Assembly (NCBI RefSeq): GCF_002019735.1
Contig: NZ_KV917378.1
Location: 3,312,869 to 3,376,868, forward strand
Length of the DNA: 64,000 nt
Direction: 5' to 3'
Source of the DNA: Salipaludibacillus agaradhaerens
GTDB taxonomy: Bacteria; Bacillota; Bacilli; Bacillales; Salisediminibacteriaceae
Both the position numbers and the translations under genes were made by a program. Shown piece after piece: positions 27,007 to 36,213 of the stretch. A model generated the notes under the pieces. It saw only the letters and a list, made by a program, of their open reading frames with translations, was not told the origin of the DNA and ran no database searches. Position 1 is the first letter of the stretch, and each line of letters starts with the position of its first letter.

Positions 27007-28892
27007 ATGACAGAAGCGGAAGATATATTAAGTACAGATGAAATTCGTGCTCGAGTTACAGATTTGGAATACAAAAATTTAAGTGAAGAAGAATTTATAA
27101 AAGAAATTGAACGTATTTATATCGAAGAAAAGGGAGAGGCACTTCCTGCAAAAGTTGAATATTTCCATTCATCTGACGTAGAAAGTTTAAAGGATGATAC
27201 ATCAGGCTATGATGGGACAGCATTATATTTCCATTCAGAAGAAAATCAAATTGATGTGCTTTATACTATATCTCAAGGTAGTCAAGACACTTTAGACTGG
27301 GAATACAACGCTATAGGCCTTTTTGGAGGTACTACTATTAAGCAAGCTGAGGCAACTGCGCACTTTGAATCGGAAGCGAGAAGAAGGTTCGGTATTGAAA
27401 ACGATCAAGATGTTCTGAGTATAGGGCTTTCTCATTCTCTAGCCAACAATAATAATTCAATAGCACATCTTACTTTTGGCACCTTTGACGTAGTCCATAG
27501 TTTTAATGGCGCGCAAGTAAGTGCCTATCAAATGTACTTTTAGAGGATCTTGCATTCTCTAAAGCATTAGAAACTGAGTACTATTCATTAAGGAGAGACC
27601 CCAATACTATCTATGATATTGATCCTAATGAACTAAAAAAATTCACTGAAGATTATTACGCAGAGAAAGGGGCGAATATTCATCAGCATACGTCAATTAA
27701 TGATGTCCTCTATGCAGCGAGATCGGCAAGGGGGTTTGCAGAAATCGGGGAAATTAATTATTATCATACAAATCCAGATTTCCCTGGTTTACGAGAGTCG
27801 TTTGAAAAAATTCCTGATGAAGTGATTAAAAACTTGCAACAATTTGTGATAGATTATGCTGTGTTATCAAAAGACAACGACGATCTGACTCATATCGTTA
27901 AAGAAATGAGCGGAATAGATTTAGACATTTCAACATATCTCACCGATGGAAGTGGATTGGAAAAAGCGATAATTTATTTTTCAACTTATTTGGATCCAAT
28001 GATTAAAGATATGAATGAAAAGCTTCCTGACTTTATGAGTCATATTCAGTCAATCACACAAAATAGTGACTTAATTTTCGGGGAGCTAGAAAATAAAGGA
28101 TATATCAATTTAAAGCAAAAAGAAGAATTAGTGACGACATTTAATAGTCTTAATGGCCATCTTGAGGACATTGAAAGATTATTACAAAGAGAAGAGAAAA
28201 ATAGAGATTCGATCTTTAGAAATCATCTCTTGGTGTGGTCTGGGAATGATTTAAGAAAAAATTTAGATGGTTTAATCGCCGCCATTGAAGCAGATTTGGC
28301 TACGTTAACGAAAGATGAATATATGGATATTCTCCATGACCTTTTTGAAAGTCACGGTATTTCAGAGCTTTTACCTGCACTTGCACAGGACAATAAAGGG
28401 AAAACCTATATTGGTCAGGATATGGTGTATGTTTCATCAAAAAGCGGCAAGGCTGTGCTTGTAAATATATCAGCTGCCATGCGGTTGTATGCAGATGGGA
28501 AGATACTTATAGAGGATAAACAAGCTGAAATGCATCGCTTTCAAGCCTCTATTGACGAACATATCTATCATACGTATGAAACAAATCAACGTTTTATTAG
28601 TTGGAAAATAAACGACATGGAGCAAAACCCGTTTAACTACCGCCTAGCTTTCTTGTTTTATTACAATCCAAATTTAGAAAAGTTAACGAGAGTATCGATC
28701 CATGAATCTCTTCCCGCTTTAAAAGGTGTTGATTTTACCCCTCAATTAGAAGCGTTGTCTGAGTCTGTTGAGCAGGGTAATAGCTATATTGAGAGCTATC
28801 GCAAAGCGGTTGAAGATATGTTTGATGAAGAAGAAGGAATCTCAACCCGCTTTGATTTGATTGGAGGTTTGTCACTTGCCACGTCTGACTGA
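27007..28892 (+). pseudogene. T7SS lipase-like effector, frameshifted
   Basis: Two adjacent reading frames together match the intact effector at 58150-60258. The first frame (27007-27543) covers the N-terminal lipase-like part and stops in a T run (tac ttt tag). The other frame continues at 27540 as LEDLAFSKALETEYY...TIYDIDPNELKKF, aligning with AIYDIDPTELKEF of the intact copy. One extra T in the run would restore a single protein of about 629 residues. The active site is also degraded: RGS near the oxyanion region is QGS, and GHSLGG is SHSLAN, keeping only the Ser. The rest (from about 27822) is the helical C-terminal part ending near NDMEQNPFNYR. It is probably an inactive effector, unless the frameshift is a sequencing error. 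Confidence 0.75.
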
Positions 28893-29223
28893 TGATAGAA
28901 CGATAACAATTTCACATCGCTTGTTACCAAAGGCAGATTTAATATCTAAGCGAGACCCGCTAAAAAAACATATGGACACGATTGAAAGCATTGACCAATC
29001 ATTAATGACACTAGCCAATAATATTATCGTAGGGGAAAATCAACAGGGTGAAATAGCTGAAACGATGCTAAAAGAAACGTCCCTTTATCAAACAAACTGT
29101 GCTAACCTTCTAGAGCAAATACGTCATGAAATTACAAGGGCAGCGTTGTCTTTGGATACGCAGGTCGATAATATGAAGACCCAGCCGATAACTTTAACAT
29201 TTAAAAGTAAGGCAATCGACTAG
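28876..29223 (+). CDS. Small helical protein, putative T7SS effector partner 1
   Basis: 115 residues from a TTG at 28876, chosen because GGAGG stands eight bases upstream; the start overlaps the end of the effector frame. Mostly helical by composition (KKHMDTIESIDQSLMTLANN...), with a short beta-like end (PITLTFKS). Small helical proteins of this type are encoded next to LXG and TslA-type effectors and act as secretion partners; this role is inferred. It resembles the 110-residue protein at 60284 in size, position and the strand-like C-terminus rather than in clear sequence identity. Confidence 0.6.
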   Translation: MPRLTDDRTITISHRLLPKADLISKRDPLKKHMDTIESIDQSLMTLANNIIVGENQQGEIAETMLKETSLYQTNCANLLEQIRHEITRAALSLDTQVDNMKTQPITLTFKSKAID

Positions 29224-29769
29224 GAAAAAGGTACTTTATAGTAATCCTACTTTCTATAAAAAGGAATTAAATTCAAAAAAATAGAAATAAACTAATAAAA
29301 AGTAGAAAGAAATAGTGTATTTTTCCACCGGTGAACGACAATATACGGATGAATCTATGACTATTTGCTAGGAATAAAGACTCAACGAAACGTACTTGCC
29401 TGATGATTTATCCCGTATTTTTAAGGGAAATAGTTTTAAAGTCTTGGTGAATAGGACTACATTTTGCTGATTGAAATCATTTTTTCTAGTTCGATATACT
29501 TGTTTTTGTAAAACTGGTTACTATTTATGTACATTTCCATAAATTATCTATTATAATCACATATGAGCAACAAAATAGCTGATCCGATTGTGTTAAAACG
29601 ACATATTAGTGTTTGTCAGTGCGACACATATTTACATGACACCTTAGATAGCGCACTTAATAAGTGTTACACTCCCTAATAATAGATCTAGCGTAATACT
29701 TATTTTAAACAAACCTATGACGTTTAAACCACGGTAAGCCAATAAAACAATATTTTGGAGGTTTTAATT
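29224..29769. other. Intergenic region upstream of the T7SS operon
   Basis: About 545 AT-rich bases with no ORF. It should hold the esxA promoter: TATAAT at 29552-29557 has no good -35 partner, and the 200 bases nearest esxA show no clear box. GGAGG at 29757-29761 is the esxA ribosome site. Confidence 0.4.
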
Positions 29770-30063
29770 ATGGCAGGACAAATTCGCGTAACACCAGAAG
29801 AACTAGAAGCTATTGCACAACGTTACTCCGCTGAAAGTGGAAATGTTAATGGAATCGTTAATAATCTTGATGGTCTTATTGGCCAGTTGACAGATATTTG
29901 GGAAGGTGCTTCAAGTAAAGCATTCGCCGCTCAATACGACGAACTTAAGCCGTCATTTATTCAAATGGTTGAGCTTTTAGAGAAGATTAGTGCTCAATTA
30001 GTTTCTACATCTAATGCTTTACAAGAAGCTGATGCGGACATTGCGTCACAAATCAGACGATAA
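29770..30063 (+). CDS. esxA: WXG100 protein, T7SS secreted substrate
   Basis: 97 residues, helical hairpin. The turn motif is W-E-G (DIWEGASSKAF) in place of WXG, as often in YukE/EsxA proteins. The upstream in-frame TTG at 29755 lies inside the ribosome site, so ATG 29770 (after TTTTGGAGG) is the start. It is secreted as a dimer by the ESX/Yuk type VII system and is needed for machine function. It is followed by a hairpin terminator, which would make it the most abundant product of the operon. B. subtilis counterpart: yukE. Confidence 0.93.
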   Translation: MAGQIRVTPEELEAIAQRYSAESGNVNGIVNNLDGLIGQLTDIWEGASSKAFAAQYDELKPSFIQMVELLEKISAQLVSTSNALQEADADIASQIRR

Positions 30064-30088
30064 TCAAGCTCGAAAAGTCAAGTCTAAG

Positions 30089-30127
30089 AATAGTGCCGCG
30101 GTTTTCAACTTGGCGGCACTATTTTTG
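30089..30127 (+). terminator. Partial terminator between esxA and esaB
   Basis: AATAGTGCCGC / GCGGCACTATT stem followed by TTT. Read-through is needed for the downstream machinery genes, so it probably sets a high esxA to machinery ratio. Confidence 0.75.
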
Positions 30128-30158
30128 GTGAAAGAGTATCTATAGGGGCGGATGACGT

Positions 30159-30398
30159 GTGTACATACAAATAACCGTAGATTTAAAACACTATAATGAA
30201 AAATCGATTGAACTGAGGCTATCAGATCAACATCTCGTGAAAAATCTAGTGGCGATGACATGGCAAACAGCGAGGATATCAAGGGCACCTAGAGAAGGCT
30301 TTTGGGTTCGCGTTAAAAATAAAGACCGTGTGTGGACTGGGACAAGTACATTGGAAGAATGTGGTATTACGACAGGTGATTGCATTGAGATCTTATAG
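30159..30398 (+). CDS. esaB: EsaB/YukD ubiquitin-like T7SS protein
   Basis: 79 residues, GTG start. Begins YIQITVDLKHYNEKSIELRL and ends TLEECGITTGDCIEIL, the beta-grasp pattern of YukD/EsaB. Cytosolic; in other Firmicutes it is required for T7SS activity, possibly as a regulator or as a partner of EssC. Position between esxA and essB is the conserved one. Confidence 0.88.
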   Translation: MYIQITVDLKHYNEKSIELRLSDQHLVKNLVAMTWQTARISRAPREGFWVRVKNKDRVWTGTSTLEECGITTGDCIEIL

Positions 30399-30436
30399 CT
30401 AATTAATGTTGTCGTGTGAGAGGGGAGGCTGACTTT

Positions 30437-31687
30437 ATGACGGAGAAGAATATGACATATTTAGAAGAACAAATAGAAGCAGTAATGAAAGAAGAGGAAG
30501 GTCACATCACGTTGACGTTTCAGCGGGCAAAGTTAAAGCTTAATGATGAAGAAGAGGTTCATCTGTTGCGGGCAATGAACCCTGAATTCAATCACACATT
30601 TGAGTTAACAGACGATCAGCTGACAATCACTATTACGAGACCAGAAAATTATATGTCCTTTTCTGACATTCAAAAAAAGAGTAATCAGGCTAAGTGGCAA
30701 TTTGCCTTTAATATGATTCAAGCTATAAGACATCATGCCGTTGATAGATTAAAGTTAATCGTAAGTCCGGAAAATGTGTTATTTGACCATGGGCTTAATC
30801 CACATTTTTTGCATTACGGGGTGAAAGAGAGTCTGCCACCTTATGAAGATGATGTGAATAAGCAGTGGCTTGAAACGAGAGCGACTGTGGCGACGATTAT
30901 CGATGATAAATATGATTTTAATAATTACTTGTCACATTATGAAACGCTTCAATTGAATGAAGAAGCTAAAAAAATTATGAATGCAAAAAGCTACGATGAA
31001 CTTTTTCAGATTATTGGAGAGAATTTAAAAAAAGATGAAGCATATGAAAAGACTGTGTTACATGTACCAAGGAAAAAATGGAAATTGCAGCGTTATATTC
31101 AAATTGCTTTAGCTATTATACTTGTTCCTGCTATCATATATACCATTTTTGCTGCCTTTTTCAAAATTCCACAAACAGAAGCATATGTTGCAAGTAGTCG
31201 CTCCTTTCTAGAGCATGAGTATAGTGAGGTCATAAATAAACTGTCGAACTACGATCATGAAGGGATGCCATATGTTGTGCAATATCAGCTGGCTTCTGCT
31301 TATGTCGTCAACGAATCGCTGACAGAAGTACAGCGACAAAATATTCAAAACACGTTAACGTTACAGTCAGATAGAAACTATTTTAATTACTGGATTGATA
31401 TTGGGCGGGGAAATTATCAAGAAGCCATTGATACAGCTAGAAGATTAGAAGATCGGGATTTGATTATCTATGGTCTTTTGAAACAGCGTGAGGAAGTAAA
31501 ATCTGATCAAAGCTTAAGCGGCGAAGAGAGGGAAGAAGAATTACGTAATATTCAGTCGGAAATTGATGAATATCAAGAAGAAATGGAGCAGGAAGCTTTA
31601 GAACAAGAAGCTGATGAAGAAGTTGAAGGTGAAACTAATGACGAAAATTCAGAAGCTGAAGAGGATTTAGACGAAGACGATGAATAG
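30437..31687 (+). CDS. essB: EssB/YukC T7SS membrane protein
   Basis: 416 residues. Start chosen at ATG 30437 behind GAGGGGAGG rather than the GTG at 30416. The N-terminal pseudokinase-like cytoplasmic domain (about 1-205) lacks kinase catalytic motifs. A single membrane helix follows at about 214-235 (IQIALAIILVPAIIYTIF), then a helical extracellular domain and a highly acidic tail from about 370 (EQEADEEVEGETNDENSEAE). It is a core subunit of the secretion channel. The acidic tail is longer than I would expect for the family and fits an alkaliphile or halophile surface. Confidence 0.92.
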   Translation: MTEKNMTYLEEQIEAVMKEEEGHITLTFQRAKLKLNDEEEVHLLRAMNPEFNHTFELTDDQLTITITRPENYMSFSDIQKKSNQAKWQFAFNMIQAIRHHAVDRLKLIVSPENVLFDHGLNPHFLHYGVKESLPPYEDDVNKQWLETRATVATIIDDKYDFNNYLSHYETLQLNEEAKKIMNAKSYDELFQIIGENLKKDEAYEKTVLHVPRKKWKLQRYIQIALAIILVPAIIYTIFAAFFKIPQTEAYVASSRSFLEHEYSEVINKLSNYDHEGMPYVVQYQLASAYVVNESLTEVQRQNIQNTLTLQSDRNYFNYWIDIGRGNYQEAIDTARRLEDRDLIIYGLLKQREEVKSDQSLSGEEREEELRNIQSEIDEYQEEMEQEALEQEADEEVEGETNDENSEAEEDLDEDDE

Positions 31688-31779
31688 ACAGCGTAAAAAC
31701 ACAGTAAGTGGACACGAGAAAAACACTTGTCGGCGAACATGTGATAAGAAAGATGCCGTCAGTTAGAGGAGGTGACCCG

Positions 31780-34700
31780 GTGAATCGATTATTTATCTTT
31801 TACGGGAACGTATTTCAGTTTATAGAACTTAAAGATGAAGAGTCTATGACTATTGGAAACAATTTTCAGCACGATGTTACAATTCAAGCCTTTACAGTGG
31901 ACGTGCCTATTACGATTAAACATAAAGCAACGAATCAATTAGAAGTGTGGCATGGAGAGATCTGTGCTGGAAATCTGAATTCTGATGAGACGGATATGAC
32001 GCTAGTATTTGGCCATGACGAGCTACGTATCGTTTACGTGGATATAATGTACGACAAGCAAGCCTACTTTATTGGTGATCAACTAGAAATCCCCCTTCCA
32101 AGCGTAGCGGAACCAGCATGTCAATTAGTGAGGAATGGGGAAGACTGGTCTGTTATTCCTTTGAACCAAAAAACTATCTATTGTAATGGCGAAAAGGTAT
32201 TAGAAAAGCAACTGCTATCTAAAGGAGATAGCTTGTTTTTTAACAATACAATTTTCACTCTATCGGACATAGATGTATTGGAAATGGAAAGTCCAGAACC
32301 ACGAATGGAACATTTAATTAATATGAAAAAACCAGATACCGTGTTGAAACAAAAATACCCAAATTATCGGCGAACACCGAGGATGATTTATGAGCAACCA
32401 GATGATAAAGTGACGTTTTCTTTTCCAAGCGAAGAGCATGATGATAATGGGAAAAGTTTATGGATGGTTGTAATGCCGCCGGTCATTATGCTATTGGTTA
32501 TGGGAGTAGTTGCCTTAGTTCGCCCAAGAGGGATCTTTATTCTTATCTCACTTGCGATGTTCGGTACGACACTTGTCACATCAACGGTTCAATACTTTAA
32601 AGAAAAGCGTAATCAAAAAAGAAGGAAGGAAAAACGTCGACGTTTATATACACGCTATTTAGAAAACAAACGTAAAGACTTGCAAGAACTAGCAGATAAA
32701 CAACGTCAGGTTCTTTATTACCACTTTCCATCATTTGAACGCATGAAATATTTAACTGGAGAAATTAGTGAACGTATATGGGAACGGACGAGACTCAGTA
32801 GTGACTTCTTACATTTTAGAGCAGGGAGAGCAACGATCCCTTCCAGTTATGAAGTGACGGAGCAACGGGCGGATATGACGAACCAAGAGATTGATGATCT
32901 TGTAGAGAAATCACAAGAGCTTGTGGCTCATTATAAATATGTACGTGATGTTCCTCTCGTTATAGATATCTCTCGTGGTGCCATGGGTATGATCGGTAAA
33001 CGAGATGTTGTAAACAAAGAAATTCAACAAATTGTGGGGCAATTGAGTTTCTCGCAAAGTTATCATGATATTCGAATGGTGGCTATTTTTGATGAGGAAA
33101 ACTACTCAGAGTGGGAGTGGATGAAGTGGCTTCCTCATTTTCAGCTGCCGAACTCTTTTGCCCGTGGTCTAATCTATAACGAACAGACAAGGGATCAGCT
33201 TTTATCCTCTATTTATGAGATGTTGAAAGAGCGAGACTTGACAGAGGACAAAGAGAAAAAATTGTTTGCACCACATTTTATATTCATTGTAACAAACCGG
33301 CAGTTGATTTCTGAACATGCAATTTTAGAGTATTTAGAAAGCGATCACCCAGCCCTTGGCTTCTCAGTGATTTTTGCTGAGGACACGAAGGAAAGCTTAT
33401 CCGAGCATATTCATACGCTCATACGCTACATTGATGAAGCAGAAGGGGATATCCTTATTCAGCAACATAAAGCAGAGCATTTACCGTTCAAGCTAGATAA
33501 GCATCATCCAGAAGGAAATGAAAACTTTTCTAGGACATTGCGGTCGCTTAACCATCAGCTAGGAATGTCAAATTCAATCCCTGAGAAGGTAACATTTTTA
33601 GATTTATTCAATACAGAAAAGGCAGAAGAACTGAGCATCCAGCAAAAATGGCTGGAAAACCAGTCGTCTAAATCATTAGCTGTACCAGTAGGTCTAAAAA
33701 GTAAAGATGATCATGTTTATTTAAATTTACATGAACGGGCACATGGCCCTCATGGGTTGTTAGCTGGTACGACGGGGTCAGGTAAAAGTGAATTTTTACA
33801 AGCCTATATTCTGTCTTTAGCCGTTCATTTTCATCCTCATGAAGTGGCGTTTTTACTCATTGATTATAAGGGTGGAGGGATGGCACAACCATTCAGAAAG
33901 ATCCCTCATCTTCTTGGGACGATTACAAATATTGAAGGCAGTAAAAATTTTAGTAACCGAGCCTTAGCGTCGATAAAAAGTGAGTTGAAGCGACGCCAAC
34001 GATTGTTTGACCAATATAGCGTCAATCATATTAATAATTATACGGACCTATATAAAGAAGGGGAAGCGGCAGAGCCGATGCCTCATTTATTTCTGATATC
34101 AGATGAGTTTGCAGAGCTGAAGAGTGAAGAGCCGGAATTTATTAAAGAACTGGTAAGTGCTGCCAGGATCGGTCGAAGCCTTGGCGTCCATCTCATATTA
34201 GCAACGCAGAAGCCTGGCGGAATTATAGATGATCAAATTTGGAGTAACTCACGATTTAAAGTGGCATTGAAAGTGCAGGATGAAAGTGATAGTAAAGAGA
34301 TCTTAAAAAATAGCGATGCAGCTAATATTACTGTCACCGGCCGAGGTTATTTACAAGTTGGTAACAATGAAGTGTACGAACTTTTCCAATCTGCCTGGAG
34401 CGGTGCGCCGTATGTAAAGGATGCTTTTGGCACGGAAGAAGATATAGCGTTAGTAACAGATTTAGGACTTATCCCGCTGTCTGAGGTGGCGCCTGAAGAA
34501 AAAACAACGAAAGAACGTGTCACAGAAATTGATGCGGTGACAGAAGAAATAGCTGCAGTACAAGAACGTATGGGAATTAAAAAATTAGCTAGTCCATGGC
34601 TCCCGCCTTTACCTGAAAGAGCACAACCTTCAACTGAAGATAGGTTAGAGCTTGGGGCATATCCTATAGGGATAGTGGACGAACCTGAACGTCAAAGTCA

Positions 34701-36213
34701 AAGTCCATACGCTTACCAAACTGTAGATGATGGCAATATCGGTATTTTTGGTTCATCTGGTTATGGTAAATCAACGACTGTACAAACATTGCTGCTGTCA
34801 ATGGCAACTAATAACTCACCGGAACAGGTGCAGTATTATATCTTTGATTTTGGGAATGGGGCCTTACTGCCATTCCAACAGTTACCGCACACAGGGGATT
34901 ATTTCAGATCTGATGATAAACGGAAAATTGAGAAGTTTCTCAGCTTTATAGCAGAGGAAGTGGATAAGCGTAAGCAGCTATTTACAGTAGCTGAAGTGAG
35001 CAATATTACCATGTATAACACCATTTCTGACGTTAAATTACCGTTGATCTTTATTACTATTGATAATTATGATCTCGTTAAAGAAGAGATGTTAGATTAT
35101 GAGAATAATTTTATCTCACTTGTGAGAGACGGACAATCATTAGGGATTTATATGGTACTTACAGCGACACGTTCCAACTCTGTTAAGCATGCGTTAATGA
35201 GTAACTTGAAAACAAAAATCGTCCATTACATGATGGATGAAAGTGAGAAATATACCCTTATTGGACGAACTACCTATGAAACAGAAGCTGTCCCAGGACG
35301 CGCCTACATTAAAAAAGAAACAGCTTATTTGACACAAATGTATTTGCCTGTTGAAGGTGACGATGATATGACGGTTATGGAGAATTTGAAAGGGACTATT
35401 CAAGACCTGAGAGTTAAATATGAAGGTTCTCGTAAACCTAAAGCGATCCCGATGTTGCCGCGTGAATTAAGGTGGCGTTCATTTCATGAGCAATACGGCG
35501 TGATAGAACAGCCTCATCAGTTAGCTATTGGACTTGATGAAGCCACTGTTGAGCCAGTTTATATGGATATGAAGATTAATAGACATTGTCTTATCATGGG
35601 GGATGCCCAAAAAGGAAAAACCAATATTCTTAAAATGATGATTCATCGGATAAACGAAAGTGGCAACGGTGGTCATATTGCTTTATTCGATTCAGTTAAC
35701 CGCTCTTTATCTGACTACGCTGGTGAAGATAATATCACCTATATTGAGACGAAAGAGCAAATAGCTGATTGGGTAACGACGATAGAAGAGGTATTTTCTG
35801 AGAGAGAGCTTACGTATCGTGCTTCGTTAAAAGATAAAGAAGCGGCTAAACCTGAGATGACACCATATATTTTGATGGTTGATGGAAACGGCAATTTCCA
35901 ACAAACAATCGATGCAGGCCTCCAGATGAAACTTGGCAACTTAATAAAGAGTTATAGCCATTTAGGCTTCTCTGTTGTGATCGCAGGTGGCGCCACTGAG
36001 TTTTCTAAAGGCTTTGACCAATTTACTAACGAATTAAAGCAAATTAAACAAGCGATTCTTCTTATGAAGCAGTCTGAACAAACCGTTTTCACACTGCCGT
36101 ATAAACGAAACGAGCCAGAAATTAAACCTGGTTTTGGTTACTACTTATTAAACGGACAAGTGAAGAAAATACAAATTCCATATTATGATTTAGAAAGGGT
36201 GGCAAACAAATGA
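31780..36213 (+). CDS. essC: EssC/YukBA T7SS motor ATPase
   Basis: 1477 residues. The open frame begins at 31708, but AGAGGAGGTGA sits just before GTG 31780, so that is the start. Two FHA-type domains fill the N-terminus (about 1-190), then two membrane helices near 230-275. Three FtsK/SpoIIIE-type ATPase domains follow with P-loops GTTGSGKSEF, GSSGYGKSTT and GDAQKGKTNI and a Walker B Asp-Glu in LFLISDEFAEL in domain 1. It is the hexameric motor that recognises and drives EsxA and effectors across the membrane. Domain 3 has the weaker consensus usual in EssC. Its stop overlaps the esaA start. Confidence 0.95.
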   Translation: MNRLFIFYGNVFQFIELKDEESMTIGNNFQHDVTIQAFTVDVPITIKHKATNQLEVWHGEICAGNLNSDETDMTLVFGHDELRIVYVDIMYDKQAYFIGDQLEIPLPSVAEPACQLVRNGEDWSVIPLNQKTIYCNGEKVLEKQLLSKGDSLFFNNTIFTLSDIDVLEMESPEPRMEHLINMKKPDTVLKQKYPNYRRTPRMIYEQPDDKVTFSFPSEEHDDNGKSLWMVVMPPVIMLLVMGVVALVRPRGIFILISLAMFGTTLVTSTVQYFKEKRNQKRRKEKRRRLYTRYLENKRKDLQELADKQRQVLYYHFPSFERMKYLTGEISERIWERTRLSSDFLHFRAGRATIPSSYEVTEQRADMTNQEIDDLVEKSQELVAHYKYVRDVPLVIDISRGAMGMIGKRDVVNKEIQQIVGQLSFSQSYHDIRMVAIFDEENYSEWEWMKWLPHFQLPNSFARGLIYNEQTRDQLLSSIYEMLKERDLTEDKEKKLFAPHFIFIVTNRQLISEHAILEYLESDHPALGFSVIFAEDTKESLSEHIHTLIRYIDEAEGDILIQQHKAEHLPFKLDKHHPEGNENFSRTLRSLNHQLGMSNSIPEKVTFLDLFNTEKAEELSIQQKWLENQSSKSLAVPVGLKSKDDHVYLNLHERAHGPHGLLAGTTGSGKSEFLQAYILSLAVHFHPHEVAFLLIDYKGGGMAQPFRKIPHLLGTITNIEGSKNFSNRALASIKSELKRRQRLFDQYSVNHINNYTDLYKEGEAAEPMPHLFLISDEFAELKSEEPEFIKELVSAARIGRSLGVHLILATQKPGGIIDDQIWSNSRFKVALKVQDESDSKEILKNSDAANITVTGRGYLQVGNNEVYELFQSAWSGAPYVKDAFGTEEDIALVTDLGLIPLSEVAPEEKTTKERVTEIDAVTEEIAAVQERMGIKKLASPWLPPLPERAQPSTEDRLELGAYPIGIVDEPERQSQSPYAYQTVDDGNIGIFGSSGYGKSTTVQTLLLSMATNNSPEQVQYYIFDFGNGALLPFQQLPHTGDYFRSDDKRKIEKFLSFIAEEVDKRKQLFTVAEVSNITMYNTISDVKLPLIFITIDNYDLVKEEMLDYENNFISLVRDGQSLGIYMVLTATRSNSVKHALMSNLKTKIVHYMMDESEKYTLIGRTTYETEAVPGRAYIKKETAYLTQMYLPVEGDDDMTVMENLKGTIQDLRVKYEGSRKPKAIPMLPRELRWRSFHEQYGVIEQPHQLAIGLDEATVEPVYMDMKINRHCLIMGDAQKGKTNILKMMIHRINESGNGGHIALFDSVNRSLSDYAGEDNITYIETKEQIADWVTTIEEVFSERELTYRASLKDKEAAKPEMTPYILMVDGNGNFQQTIDAGLQMKLGNLIKSYSHLGFSVVIAGGATEFSKGFDQFTNELKQIKQAILLMKQSEQTVFTLPYKRNEPEIKPGFGYYLLNGQVKKIQIPYYDLERVANK

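Noticed and set aside
27530..27560. Programmed -1 frameshift in the first lipase effector gene
   Set aside because: The T run is short, there is no clear downstream pseudoknot, the intact homologue needs no frameshift, and the active-site glycines are also lost. Decay or a read error is simpler.
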